From the NCBI GenBank assembly GCA_013365365.1, contig JABVXU010000004.1, positions 186,001 through 250,000 of the forward strand: a stretch of DNA of 64,000 nt, written 5' to 3'. Source of the DNA: Cruorifilaria tuberocauda (lineage: Eukaryota > Nematoda > Chromadorea > Rhabditida > Onchocercidae). The notes beneath the pieces were generated by a model. It searched no databases, had not been told where the DNA came from, and worked only from the letters and a program-made list of their open reading frames with translations. The translations under genes were made by a program, and so were the position numbers. Shown here piece after piece: positions 15,953 to 29,344 of the stretch (position 1 is its first letter; the number at the start of each line of letters is the position of its first letter).

Positions 15953-18900
15953 TCTTATGAAATTCTCAATGTATGAATTTTGGAAAGGATTTTTTTCTTA
16001 GAAGACTGTGTTTTCAATAATTAGGACCGAAGTTTGTAGTGTGTTAAAGCTGTTGAACATAGATGTTTTATTTTAAAGTATTATCATTTTCTCTTAAGTG
16101 CCTTCTGGAAGTCACATTTCGTTCGAGCATAAATTTTTAAAAATAGTTCTTAGCTGATTACGGTTAACAAACAGTATGTATAATTTACACTTTTGAAGCA
16201 TGATATTTCCAACGCAATTTAATTATATTGATTAAAGTCGTCATTGTAATTTAAAAATTCATGAGGTAGATTTTGTCGAATTTTTGTGTTGTTTCATCCC
16301 GTTATGTCAACTTTATATCTTAGCATTGTTGTCGTTTGATTTTATAAATTTTTATTAATAAAATTAACTGAATTTTAGGACTTTAATTTTTATTTCACGT
16401 TTTCTTTGCTACATTTCAGTAGTTATTATTTCCTGAAGGAAAGAGAATTTGAATTATAAGATGCTTATTTATCATTATTTACTACTAGAAAAGATGGAAC
16501 GTATTTACTGATACTTAGTAAATTAGTAATTACTATCCATCATAACAGTTCTGTTTTTCCTTATCAATATTAAATAATATTTCATAGATACTGATAATGG
16601 GCTTCTGAGAAATGCACCAGGAGACGATATTTTAATTTTAAAGTTCCATTTGTAGTCTTCGGATATAATTTATCATGTTCTAAAGGTTTCAATTTTTGGC
16701 GTCTTGCTTGTTGATCTGCGAATCTTTTAAATCTTAGTTATGGAGTGGTATATATATGTATACATATTTTTCATGAAAAGGAAGAGTCATTCCAATGAGG
16801 AAAATTGTTTTTGATAAGTGTAATACCTTGTTAAAATCTTTTATTGTGTACATTTTAGAATGATAAAAAATTGAACGAATGAATTATTGAGACATCGATT
16901 TTGGGATATTTGGGCACGCAGTCCTGTGCATGTTATCATGTGCTAACATACCCAAACATTTTCCACTAAACATTGAGGCAGAGTCATGCACACACATATA
17001 TATACACACATAGAAATAAAGGCTGAACTTATTGATCATCAGTCGAATTCTTGGGAATCCTCATCGTCTTTTCTAAATGCCTTAAGCCTGCCTGTTATGA
17101 TTTTCAGTCATACATTACATACGCTTCGTTTTCCCCAAGATTACACTGATTCCTTTCACTTGTGTTATGTGTTCAAACAAGATACTTTCATCTGCGGTAT
17201 AACTGATAAGAATTTCATGAAGTTAGGTTGGAAAATTGTATCAGGATAAGGAATTTTCACCTTTACTGTTCTACTTTTAACAGGTGAGTGAAGACTTATG
17301 TCATAGAGATTATTTAATGACAAGAAAATGAGTAAAAATATATAAACATACTAAAGAGGTAAAAATACATTCAGATAGGAAATTAATTATGAAGTAAATT
17401 ATGCAATACACTAATAATCTATTAAATTTTTTTTTCTTTCGATAGGAATAAATCGCTCAGAAATGATGGAAAAATGAAAATTTATTACAATTTACGAAAC
17501 CAATACTAAAAAGAGAATCTAATTCAGCCTTTATTTTGTACCAAATGCAACATTGCTCAAGATATCACCATTATTTATACTCTTTGATAGTACCTTTAAT
17601 TTAGCCTTTATCTATTTGTGGAATAATGCGACAATATAGCAAATTAAATTTAGAAATCATTTTGTTATAGAGACAAGTTTGTATTGTGCCACAATATAAA
17701 ACTTCCACAATGTTTTTTTACCACTTAATACATTTATTATTCTTTATTCTCTCGGTATATTATGTAATGTGATGGATCTTTTGCTAACACAAAAATTCTT
17801 TTTCAACCTGATAATAAAAACCGGTAGAAGAATATCTTGTGATGTAAGCGTCCCACTGATTTTTGTCCCCATTGTGTGTTTTTATAGTTAGAAGAAAGTT
17901 GATATGAATAAAACTTGTGGCCTATAAATGTTGCAATGGAATTCGCTAGAATTTGATAGTACTTGATTATTGCTTCCATTCCATTTCATTCAACTTCAGT
18001 TTAAGCCGATGTTCTCTTTGTCTAACATGAAGTTTTGTAAAATTGGTTTTACCATATCTCTCGCTGCGATATTTATTAAGACGTATTGTCTGATGAAGGT
18101 CGTCATTATATGATAACTATTAGAGAGACCTTTTAGTGCTCATAGTATTGTATATTTATCATGAGTTAGGCATAAAATTGGTTTGAATCTAAATAAAATC
18201 TAAACTAGTTGCAGATGCAAAAATATACTACGGTGAAAGGTAAAGGAAGAATATAGAAAAGTAATAGGCTGTGTTTAGATCGTTTCTTGCCATTCTTATC
18301 TGCTTATCGAAAGTTGCTTCGGTTCATCCTATCTCAACCACACCACTAGGATACTTTAGTTTCTGGTGATACCACAATCATAAATCAAATATATATTTTT
18401 TCCAGATATTTGAACAGTTCAAAAATTTTCATCTTCTCCAAATAGAATTCATATCCAGCAGTTGATATGTGTTAAATTTTTATTCTAGAACTTCGATTTC
18501 AGAACTCTTGTTGAACTAAACATTCATTAAGCTTTCTAATAATGAAAGGAAGGAATAGATATGTAAGGTGCATTAATGTTAGTAATGTTTCATGAATAAT
18601 TAACATAGTCATAAGATTTAAGAAAAATAGATGTTTAGAATTTCCACCAAAAATTACTGTATTCTTGACAAATCGTTTAAGAATGAGACCGGACTCTAAC
18701 GCCCGTTGCACTAATAGTTGCATCTCATTATATCGGTGGCAAAACTCACCTATGCCTTATTGTTTTTCTTAGTATTGATTGCATTTTTAATTTTCCATCG
18801 TAGATATTTTAATTCATATTAGCATTGAATTATGTTGTATTATTCAACTTCAGATTCTATATGGATGGAAAAAGTTTCATTAGAAAAATGATTTCATCAG

Positions 18901-19001
18901 CGATAAGTGTTTAGACCATTCTTCATTCTTTTTCCAAAACTTCTCTATAATATATGTATTTAGATTGTCAATTCGTGTACCGAAAATTAACGGTAATCAA
19001 T
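15953..19001. other. Large intergenic region between IDH3A and endophilin
   Basis: About 3 kb, AT-rich, holding the IDH3A 3' flank and the endophilin upstream region. A CA/TA-rich patch lies at about 16986-17015. Two mid-size open frames (16986-17249 plus, 18499-18723 minus) have no recognisable domain and no clear splice partners. I see no gene I can support. Confidence 0.5.
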
Positions 19002-21994
19002 ATGTCTTTCTCTGGCTTAAAAAAACAGCTAAACAAAGCGAATCAGGTGCATTTTTAATAACAAATACACAATCACTAGTAATTTCACTATTTTTCCATC
19101 AAAAAAGTTCTTTTCCATATATTTCGTATCATAAGTAATATTTATGCAAATATTTGGATAAGCATGTGAATGTTAGATGTAAAATTCAACAGGGTAAACA
19201 CTTCATTCGCTTAACTGTCATGAGAATTTTTCTACTTACTGCTTGAGAATACGAAGCTTTGGGCCTATAAAATACTATATGTAAAAGTTAGTACAAGTTT
19301 CATATTCTAATTATTATGCTTGTTATTTATATAGTATCTCAGCGAAACGATGGGTGCTGCCGAAGCGACGAAGCTTGATGAGCAATACAATGAAATGGAG
19401 CGGGTTTGCTTAGTTACTTCTATACACTTGTCGATTTTCTGTACATTCCATATCCTATCTCATAATGATATTAACGGATATTATTTTAACGAAAAAATTA
19501 CATTTTTGATTTTGACCTTTTGTCGTCACCATTATTAATTTTCTAAACATGTTTGGATATTTTTTCGTTTTTTTAAGAAAGTGGATCTAACGTACGAACT
19601 AATTAGTGCATTAATTGCTGGAACTCACGAACTTTTGCAACCCAATCCAGGTAAAGAAAAAGTAATTTAATCCATGGCTTTCTACTTATTAATGAGTCTT
19701 AAATTCATCCATCCTTAAAATCATGACTTCCCTTTTTTCATTAAAAAATTTGTTCTTAGCGACCCGGGCGAAAATGGCCACAATGGGAGCATTGTCAAAA
19801 GTGCGTGGGACATCGAAAGCGCAACCATATCCACAGACCGAAGGTCTCCTAGCAGACACCATGCAAAAATATGGGACAGCCTTAGGTGCAGATTCGGATC
19901 TTGGAAAAGGTTTTAATTGAGCTTATTCACATTTGTTTTCGTTTGCTTTACATTTTATTTTATATTTATCTTACTAGTTTCAATTTTTGCTTTAATGCCG
20001 ATGTTTCAGCTTTGATCGATGCTTCGGAAGCTTATCGTCAACTAGCCGATATTAAATATCAAATGGAGGATAATGTCAAGCATAATTTTCTGGATCCACT
20101 AGCGCATTTGCAACAAACTGATTTAAAAGAAGTTAATGTATGTCAGTCTGTTTCTATGAAATGTTTTTTATCCTAGTTCAAAGTGCAGCGTTCAGTTACT
20201 TGCTTCTTATTATATTATCGTTATAGCATCATCGAACAAAACTTAAGGGTCGACGTCTAGATTACGATTGCAAGAAGCGAAAACAAACACGAGGTTTAGT
20301 TATTTATTTCATTAAAAAATTCAATGTAACAAATATTAAATGCGAATAATTACTAGATTAAAAACCAAAATAGAACGTATACGTGCACAGATGTAGTAAA
20401 TCAATTTTTTTCCACAGCAGCAGCAATATGGGATACGTATAAGGAAATTTTGCTATGAAAAAAATTATTTCGATTTTTTTCATTACAGAACTTGGTCTGA
20501 TCTTATACTTCTAATGCGAGGTCTAGGGTAACGAACACAAGGAGACACATATTTGAAAATTTAATTAGGGCAATACACACTAAGAAAAAAACATGAAAGA
20601 AAAGTGAAATTGATGATGAAGGTTATATGATGTTGAACTGCCTGGTGCGTAGTCTTTCCCAACAATTCAGCTGTGCCTGATATGCATTCGTAATCACTAA
20701 TAAGTACATTATATGTGCAAAGTCAAACACAGGATCGGTAATCATCGTGTTTCATGTTACTGTTAAATAAATTTTTGAAGAGTTAATCTTATAATTTAAT
20801 ACGCTCAGTTGAGAGTTATTATTTTCTAGATGATGAATTGATTCAAGCTGAGGATAAATTGGAGGAGTCAAAGAAATTAGCAGAACTAGCAATGTATAAT
20901 CTTTTAAGCAATGACGTATGTGGCATCATTCTCAGTTAAATTTATTTTCATAGAATTCAACTTCTTAAAGTTATCATTGTAAAGAAATGAAATAATTTAA
21001 AGTAAGCAGAAAGTGCGTTACATTTATATATATTCGTATCTTAACCGAATTCAGTACATATTGAAATTTAGGTTGAACAGGTAACTCAACTTTGCGCTTT
21101 GGTCGATGCGCAGTTGGATTTCCATCGACAGACTACGCAAGTGTTGGAACATTTGAAGGCACAGCTTAATGAACGGTATTTCTTTATAGTTATGATTTCG
21201 GTGTAGATATTGCGGTTGAATAATACGTTTTAATTAGATTTCTGTTAAGTAAGTACGATGCATATTTTAGTGTCGCAGAAGCAAGCATTCGACTACGTGT
21301 GGAGCATGTCATTAAGCCTGTTTTACCAGACAGAGTATCTAGTTCTCGGCAAGTTTTGCTTAGAATATTTGGATTTCGGATTAAAAGATCTGAAAAGACA
21401 AGAACAAATAATAAGATAGAAATATTTGCTTGCACTTACTGTGTGGAAACAGAATATCTAGGTGTTGAAGTCATCAGTAAACCAATATTTAAGAATATGT
21501 TTACAACCAGTATTACACAGCAAGCATTATCAAGTCAGTTTAGCGAACTTGTTTTCAATTGAAAAACTTTTTTAAAATTCGATTAAGTTAGCTTCTATTT
21601 GAAAAGGATAACAAAACTGCAATGCAGATCGCCAGTGCATGCAGAAAATTCGACGTCAATCAACAACGTCAATTTTCAACCGTCTTCAGCAACATCTTCC
21701 ATGTATCTACAACAACGTGCGGCAGATAATAGTAATTGGGGTTTGAGTGCAAAAGCTCACAACTCGACGGCCAATCTTGGTAGCGCGAATGCTCCATCCA
21801 CTTCTGCAGTGCCTCAGCCGTCTTGTCGAGCTTTATACGACTTCGAGGCACAAAATGAATCCGAGTTGGATTTCAAAGAAGGTGATGTTATTAATTTGAT
21901 ATCACAGATTGACGAGAATTGGTATGAAGGTTCACTGTTAGGAAGAACTGGTTATTTCCCGATCTCTTACGTTCACGTACTTGTACCGTTATAA
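19002..21994 (+). CDS. unc-57: Endophilin A (N-BAR plus SH3 protein)
   Basis: Membrane-bending adaptor for synaptic-vesicle endocytosis; the BAR dimer curves membrane and the SH3 recruits synaptojanin and dynamin. Exons: 19002-19046, 19335-19403, 19578-19650, 19760-19909, 20010-20137, 20227-20293, 20830-20915, 21072-21175, one from about 21271, and a terminal exon to 21994. The start [15 protein letters not shown] is the typical amphipathic H0 helix. The BAR part has [43 protein letters not shown] and [10 protein letters not shown]. The C-terminal SH3 runs from [17 protein letters not shown] through [16 protein letters not shown]. The linker junction between about 21350 and 21620 is unresolved: the phases I see at the obvious donor (GGCAA/GTTTTG) and acceptor (AATGCAG) do not match, so a small exon or another site is likely. 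Confidence 0.95.
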
Positions 21995-23080
21995 TTCTTT
22001 GTTCATGATTTTCGTTTTTTGATCTTAATGTTTATCAGAAAAATTTTTAAATTTTGTGAAGAACGAAACTTGTTGATGGAAGACTTAAAAGTATCTACTT
22101 CACCTGGTTTTGGGACTTCTCATATGCTATGTTGAGTCCGGAGTCAATCATATTGATTTGAAAACTGATTTACCATTAATCGTTGCCACAGTGTAAACTG
22201 AGATTTTCATAGTGTTTGTTATATAGAGGAAATGGTTCTATACTGTTATTTATTTATTATCGTACTAGTACCAGTTAATGGACGTAGTTCCCGAGTTTCT
22301 TTTACTTCTACCATTTATTTATTAATATTTTTGCTAGGCCATAATGGACGCACCGGTTTTTTTCCAATTTTGATGGTTCTTGCATTACTTGATATTTTGA
22401 TGCTATATCAGATTTTAGTAGAACCCGTAAAATTTTTCAAATATTTCTGAATTGTTAATGAATGTCAAATATTGAGAAATGTGCTGCTTCCGTGATATTA
22501 TAGTTTTTTTATCGTCTTGTTAAGAAAACTTTGATGCCCGGTGTTTATAGAAAAGAGGTTAATAAAAAGTAGACATAGATGAGGTTCGTGCGAAGGAGTT
22601 GCGTTATGAAAAAAATTGTGCTCTACTGAGTATTCTTTCATCATATCTGTTAAGAACGCGACCGACATTTCATTCTACAATAGGATTGTCTTTTATCAAA
22701 AATTAACTAAAAAACAGTGACTTTATTTTTGAAGGCTTTTACTATGGATATCTGAGTTGAATTGAATTAACTCATATTGAACACGTTAAAAACGCATATT
22801 TATAAAGCCATAATTATTTCAGAAATCCCAAATCGAAAATTGGTTCACTGCATAATATTTGAGGGTTAATATCCTTATCCAGGTTTCTTCTATAAATTTT
22901 ATAACAGAAAATTGGGGAATTAGACATCAAATTTAAAAATGGACCAAAGAACAATAATTGTCCAGAAATTCAATTAAAATCACGCTTACACAATGGAATG
23001 AATAATAAACACGCATGCAGTGTATCAGTCGATCGATAATATCGAACGGATAAAATCGTGAAGTTTTCGTAAAATAAATC
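21995..23080. other. Convergent 3' region between endophilin and VAC14
   Basis: Both flanking genes end here. It holds their 3' UTRs and a plus-strand segment at 22250-22390 with short similarity to the end of the endophilin SH3 exon (see findings). Nothing else recognised. Confidence 0.5.
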
Positions 23081-26000
23081 TCATCTCCATTGCTCAGATG
23101 AATTCGGCATTTGTCGATGTTTCTTTCCAAGAATTTGTTGCTGTTCAAGGATTCTCAAAAAATGTTGCAGTAGTGGTTTAAAATCCACCTTTGCGTTCAA
23201 CTGATTTTGCTTCTTTTCCCTCAAGCAAAATACTTCAAGCGATAACTTGCCAAAAATTATTTTAGAAATGATTGTTCATTAAAGAAAAAACAATTTTTGG
23301 AAGAATGAGAGCGGACTTTACTAGAAGATTACAACTACTGCCAATGACAACCTCTTTGGGTGATTCAATTTTTTTCTTTCTGATGGTTTATTTTAATAAT
23401 TTTGCTGCATGATAAATGAACAAAAAGTAAAGAAAAATACGATACTTACTCGTGAAAAACAACAGGTGGGATGCACTGTATGCGCTTATGTAATGTATTG
23501 AAAGCATCAGTTTGAGGTAATATCATTAGGAGAGCTGAAAGAACGGCTGTAAGAGGCCGCTGGTGTTTAGCATCCAATAAATCGAGCCGTACGTCTAAAA
23601 CATTTTTGAATATCCGTCCTAATTTCAAACAAAGCTTGGGTTTACTTTGGAAACAAATGAGTAACTTCTCAGAAGCTTGAAAATACAAAAACTTTGAAAT
23701 TTCAAGTCCGTACATGAAAGTATGGGACTTTCAATAAGCTGTACAAGTCGATCGATCTCAATAAGCACATCAACCGTAACATCAACCTTCCATAGATGTC
23801 GTGCCAATACGCTTGCGTGCTCGTAGTTTTGCGATAACACACACAAACCTAGTAACGCGATAGGTTGGAAGGCCCACGTACGATACAAAGATTCGAAGAG
23901 ATTTATACTGGCCTGGGAAATATGTAAACAGATTTAAACGACTAATCATCATGATTACGTATTATGTCATATCTATTTTTAATTATTGTAATTATGAAAT
24001 ATAATTCTAAATGCGAAAAGACTAACTTCAGATTCCAGTATTCTTAATTGCTTCCTTAACTCGAATAGTTCACTGGAAGTGAGTAATATCCCATTCAGCA
24101 AAGCAACCATTTGAGATACAAATTCTTTATCATTATCATTCAATAAAAGAACTGATAAACAGCGATAGATGGAACCGGGACCGAGTAACATACATAACTG
24201 CCTAAAACAAGAAATTAAGTATCATCTTTTGGAACTTTCACTTTCGAAACAACATAGATTACCTGACAATTAAAATGCCTCTATCATTGAGCAAGGCTGT
24301 ATCACTTCGAAACATTGCTAACAAGCTTGATGTAAACTTCACTAAATATGGTGATATGCCTGAAAGCTAAAACATTAAAGTAGTTTTTACAAAAAAAAGA
24401 AGGAAAAATGTCCCTTATATTTCATGATTTGAGGAGGAGTAACTTCTAGTTCGACTAGCAAAAACAAGAGCAAGTCAATTACAAAACCAAAATGTAAAAG
24501 ACCTGCTTTAAGGTATTTTCATCGAGATTAAGCTCCTGTAGCTCAACACCACGAGTGTTTTTGCCTTCACATATATCGGAAAGTAATTGCAAGTCCAGCA
24601 ACAGCACATCATCGCATGTGTCGGATAGCAATGAAAGTAGTAATGGGAATACACGGTCCATGTATGAAAATAACTGAAAATAAATTCTTTAGTTAAAAAA
24701 AAGAAAAATGTTTTTTAGACGAAATCAATGGATATAACAGGTTAAATATATTGCCATATCATTTTCTTAACGACTTTAAAAACGACAAAACTTCATCATT
24801 CCCTAAACGATTACTCTATGTTACATTCCCAAACAGCTAATGGCACTCTGAAAACAAATTGTCCAAAAAGTTCGATAGTAATAAAAATCTTAAATAGTTG
24901 AAAGGCATGAATAGGATCCATAAATCACAAAATACTATTAGGCTTAAGAGTCAATCAACCAAATACAATTAGAAATATATTTAAAAAAACCTTTGCAACG
25001 CAATTATTGGATGAAAACAAAACATAAGGTATTCCTTGACAATATATTGACAAAACTAAAAAAGAAAGCTACTTTCGCAGGTGCAGTAATATGCATTCTA
25101 CTGATCCAATTCAAGACAGCTATCCTCGTGTCTCGAAATTCATGCCTGATATGCTTCAAAAGTACTTTAATAACGGCATCATATTCAATGTCGGCATTCT
25201 CCGACAACAATTCCATTAAATGTGTATTAATTTCTTTGGCTGGAAAGCGATTCAATTCAAAATTCAATTCAAAAAGGAACTTTTTTATTTTTATTCATTT
25301 TATAACGAAATCTCTGAAATAAGGAGTTCAGGTCATCAATATTCACCAATTAAAGGATCTTTGGATTTTATTCATTTTTAGTATAACTATCAGACTATTC
25401 ATTGAATATCCCATGAATGAATAAAAAACAACTTAAATATATCATACTAAAGTTTTTGAATGAAACAATAAACAAAAAAGCACTGCTACTTGGATATTTC
25501 GAATAACTGCGCATAGTGAAATTATACACATATTACTCTAAACATCCTATTTTTGCTTAAATGTAAAACAAATTAAAACCTTTAAGCTGAGAATCATTTA
25601 AACATGGGAGAACGGCTGTCAAGAAGGATGAAAGATATTGAAGGAGCCCAACAGCATGCATTTTTAGAAAACGATCCAACCAAATAAGAGCAGTCATCTT
25701 AGTGAGAGTGCTTCCTTCAGTACAAGCATGTACTATGAGAACGTTAATCATATCATTTAGTTCAGCCTGTAAAACAACCATTTTTGTAAAAAAAAATAAC
25801 TGAATTTCTTTTTTAAATCATCATTTTTCGCTTGCAAAGAATTCAATGTAAGTTCACTTTTTCACCATCTTTCTGTTCGTGCATTCGTTCAAGAAACTGC
25901 CCAAGAACTGCTTCTGTAGCATCTCGGACTCCTGGCTGACTATCGTCCAACATTTGGAATAAGCCATCCAGAACTTCGGGAAGATATGTTGAAATAGATA

Positions 26001-27687
26001 GCTCTGGTGCTGTCAACAAAGCTGACAGCTGCAAAATTCAAATAATACTCAAAAATTCATACAATATATGCAAATGTTCAAAGCAAAGAATAGAAGATCA
26101 TTGCCAAATTCAATGTTTGCAATCCTATAGGAAAACTGCAACCATGCTGATGAAAGGTTAAAGTAAATTTACCCAAGAGACAACAAATTTTCGATTTGAG
26201 CTGTTCTGAGAATATATTCTGTCACGAACCAACGACATCAAAGTTGAAATTTCGAATGAGTTCGTAGCGAGTACTATATCCTACAATTCGAAATAAATTC
26301 ATCTTTGAAAATTGGATGGAGCTTTATCCATCGTGGATACGAAGAAAACTGCAATTAGCTGTTGAACTTAACCATACTCGACATTAATAATTGCCAGTTT
26401 AATCTGAGATTATCTTGAAAGAAATATATCTTAAAAGTGAAATCTCAAACCTTTAGTAGCCGGTCCAACAGTTCCGCTCCACTGCGCACATTCAAGTCTG
26501 TATCGGCAGATAACTGAAAACATAATCAGTCCTTCCGCTGAAAAAGCCAAGCTAGTATTTTATAAAATATGATTATCAAAACGAAAAATCAAAATCATCA
26601 AAAAAAGGGATAATCCAATTTATAAACTTACTCGCCAAAGAATATCAAAAAGTTCATCGAAGTGGGACAATGCAGATGAACGGCATATTTTGACAATATT
26701 GTATAATGACTATAAATAAACTGTTATTGAGTAAACGGACAAAAAACAAAACTTTTTCATGACCATACTGTATTTTCAATCACTATTTGCAAATTTCTAT
26801 TTGAAGAGAATGCTCAGAACCAGCTTATCGGGTCAGGTATAAAATGAAATTTTTAGGTTCTCTGAATGCAAAAATATAAACTTAGGCTTAGAATTTCTAT
26901 TACCTCATTCCATAAAAATGATAATTAAGAAGCAGATTAATAGTCGAGAACTTTTAATTATTAGTCTCCAACTACAGTAGACTACCGCTTTATCACTACC
27001 TGATAACTAATTATTTGTATGATTCTTTTATACCACAATCTCATACAAAAAAAGGTTTTACACGAACGGTTTTTGCGACTAATTAAATAATGTTTCGTCT
27101 ACCTCACAAGCATAATATCGTACTCGAGGATCGGGATCACTGAAACAAGTTAAAACTGGTTCGATCAACTGAGAAGTATAATCAGCAGTGTTCTGCAAAA
27201 TCGAATAACAACCCTGCACGAGATAACATTCTGTTTAGCATAAAATTAATAACTACGTAGAGAGCAAAAAAGTTCATCAATTTGAATTTAATTTCAATCT
27301 CATTTATGCCTCACTTTTCCCAGTGCGATTGCCGCAGCTGCTAGACCAATTAGACCACCCTTTCGTGCATGCGCATTTTGTGCTGTTGTCAATCCCATAA
27401 GTACAGCGAGCAATTTTTCCAACTGTGACAGATGATTTGCTTGCAGTAAGTCCTTCACTTGTCTGAACAAATGACTAAACATATTTTGGCAATAAAAAAA
27501 TATTTTCTACTCATCAATATACATTGGGAAATAAACTACTCATCCGTTCATACTCGCAACTTAGACATAGTCAAGAAGAATCGAACTTTTCTATATCAAG
27601 AGCAGCAGCTTTCCGCTTCTCGTACAGTTTATCAGTAAGAGTTCTCACCAAAGTCGCAGTAAGCGGTGCATACTGAGCATCAACCAT
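23081..27687 (-). CDS. VAC14: VAC14 (ArPIKfyve), HEAT-repeat scaffold of the PIKfyve/Fig4 complex
   Basis: Scaffold that binds the lipid kinase PIKfyve/Fab1 and the phosphatase Fig4, controlling PI(3,5)P2 on endolysosomes. The start (27687) reads [20 protein letters not shown], followed by [13 protein letters not shown], with an upstream TATAG acceptor. Conserved blocks then follow in family order: [16 protein letters not shown] (about 27310-27370), [15 protein letters not shown] (about 26460-26510), [17 protein letters not shown] (about 26170-26240), [12 protein letters not shown] (about 25950), [13 protein letters not shown] (about 25600), LNWISRMHI (about 25100), [15 protein letters not shown] (about 24630), [19 protein letters not shown] (about 24070), [18 protein letters not shown] (about 23740) and [20 protein letters not shown] (about 23500). 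The last exon gives [10 protein letters not shown] and a tail ending NSSEQWR. At least a dozen exons; the scaffold seems intact. Confidence 0.95.
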
Positions 27688-28357
27688 CTTCCTATAAATC
27701 CATGGAGGTTAATGTTTTAATTATCTTCATACTTCATACATAATTGCAGCATATCATTAGCAAATAATCATTTTTCCTTTCTTAGATCTGCAATATCAAC
27801 TGATCAACGCCATGCCAACAAGAACACAATGAAGGATTTCGAAATTCTTCATTCATAAAGTTCTATCATTGGAATAGATTTTTCTGGCTAATCGAATTTT
27901 CCTGATGTCCATTTCACACGTTTGCATGATATCGTGTAATCACGAATAATATGATTATGTAAATCATATATAAATGAGAGGATCAATCACTTCCGTAACA
28001 AATAACCGCAATAATAATTTTTGAAATTTCATTTCAAATTAAGATAGAAAAATGAAAAAAGATAAAATTCCTGAAAAATGAAAGAACTAGAATGCAGTAA
28101 CCAATCACAATATACATTGGGAAATAAAGTACAATAAAGACTTACAAAATATCGCTGAACATCATCAGTTAACCAGAGCTTACGATAAAGAAAAAAGATC
28201 AAAACTTTACGCAAACAACATTTAATTTAAAGTCAATGAAAAAAGCTGACAGAATAAATGACTATGTACAATACTTTTCTTTTTTAAAAGAAATAACAAA
28301 TTGTGATAATTTTTAAAAACTTTGAAAAACTTACTTTCAGTTTCCAAACGATAAATT
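27688..28357. other. Spacer between GNA1-like gene and VAC14
   Basis: About 670 bases between two minus-strand genes. AT-rich. An open frame at 28029-28214 is Phe/Leu/Tyr-rich and not convincing. The VAC14 ATG follows an ATTTATAG acceptor, so VAC14 may be a downstream operon gene trans-spliced from a shared precursor; this is inference. Confidence 0.4.
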
Positions 28358-29344
28358 TCAAAAGTTATATAATTTCTCTTCGTTTGAAATTCCCCTGAGA
28401 TTTCGTGTAAAAGAAATATTCATGTTTTTCTTAAAACCCAATTCATCATAAAAAATCTCAACTTCACATTCTAACAATAACTTGAATACGCCAACATGTC
28501 GTGCCAGTGATATGAGATACTGACAAAGAATTTTGGAGAAAAATAGATATGGAACTGTTTTGTCGACATCTCCTATTCGTCCAAGACATCCGGCTTGATG
28601 AGTGAGTTTAAATTCAAGAAAAAGCGTTGATGATGCCACGATTCGTTTCACGCTGGAATTAATGGAATTGAATTATTTAGGAAATTCTCCAGCAGAAGTA
28701 ACTGGAAATTTCAGCTTGAATTTTTAAAAGAAAAATAGGGAAACGTACTTAATCTGTTCAATTACATTAATATAATACGCGGGGGGAGAGCTGTTGCGCA
28801 TCGCATTAAATCTGCAAAGATTGTACCGCTCAGCCTAATGTCATTTCCGGGAAATGAAAGACGGCAATATAATGAATAAATTTTATGATTGTTAATATGA
28901 ATTATGAAGTTCTCGGCTACGAATTATGAAGATAAATCAATCAAATTTAATTATTGTACAAGATTTACTAGTTATAAAAAAGAGAAAAACTAATTCACCT
29001 CTATGAATAGATTTCCAACGTTACACTAACCTCCTCGTCAAACTGTGACAGCAATTCCAAATAGCCACGATAATTATCACTCCTTCTTAATGCACGAAGT
29101 TCATAACTTTCTCGTAAATTAGGCAACTTATCGTGTAAGCGAACAAAATGCAGAAAGCTTTCAGCAAAAATGGATGAGTGATCTATAAGACAGCCGAAGG
29201 TAAATTTAATAGGATAAAACCTGTATCTTTTATTCTAATTCTATTAAATTGAAGACAACCTGATTTTACAGGAGATTTATGCAATTTTTCTTCTGCAGTT
29301 TCCAGATTTTTCAGCTGTTTGCTCAACTGCTTTATTTCATCCAT
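28358..29344 (-). CDS. Divergent glucosamine-6-phosphate N-acetyltransferase (GNA1/GNPNAT1-like), acetyl-CoA loop altered
   Basis: Typical GNA1 makes GlcNAc-6-phosphate for UDP-GlcNAc and so for chitin and glycans. The start at 29344 gives MDEIKQLSKQLKNLETAEEK, splicing in phase to DHSSIFAESFLHF. Then come LPNLRESYELRALRRSDNYR with YLELLSQ, AYYINVIEQ (about 28760), and a last exon with IVASSTLFLEFKLTHQAG, LGRIGDV, LARHVGVFKLLLEC and IFYDELGF. These align along the whole family. However, the acetyl-CoA pyrophosphate loop, RGKQxG in functional members, reads VPYLFF. The block is two residues shorter, the ED pair is GD, and the NVGFY motif is shortened to EIFY. The frame is open with good splice sites. 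It could be a pseudoenzyme, a neofunctional paralogue or a young pseudogene. One small exon between about 28830 and 29010 may be missing, because phases do not match there. Confidence 0.8.

Noticed and set aside
16986..17249. 87-codon plus-strand frame starting in a CA/TA microsatellite
   Set aside because: The start lies in simple repeat, there is no domain, and no splice partners were found.
18499..18723. 74-codon minus-strand frame in the IDH3A-endophilin spacer
   Set aside because: The first 25 residues look protein-like, but the rest is hydrophobic AT-driven sequence; no neighbouring exons.
24993..25322. 109-codon plus-strand open frame
   Set aside because: Antisense to a clear VAC14 exon with conserved HEAT sequence.
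28029..28214. 61-codon frame between GNA1-like and VAC14
   Set aside because: Aromatic and leucine-rich AT-driven sequence, no homology recognised.
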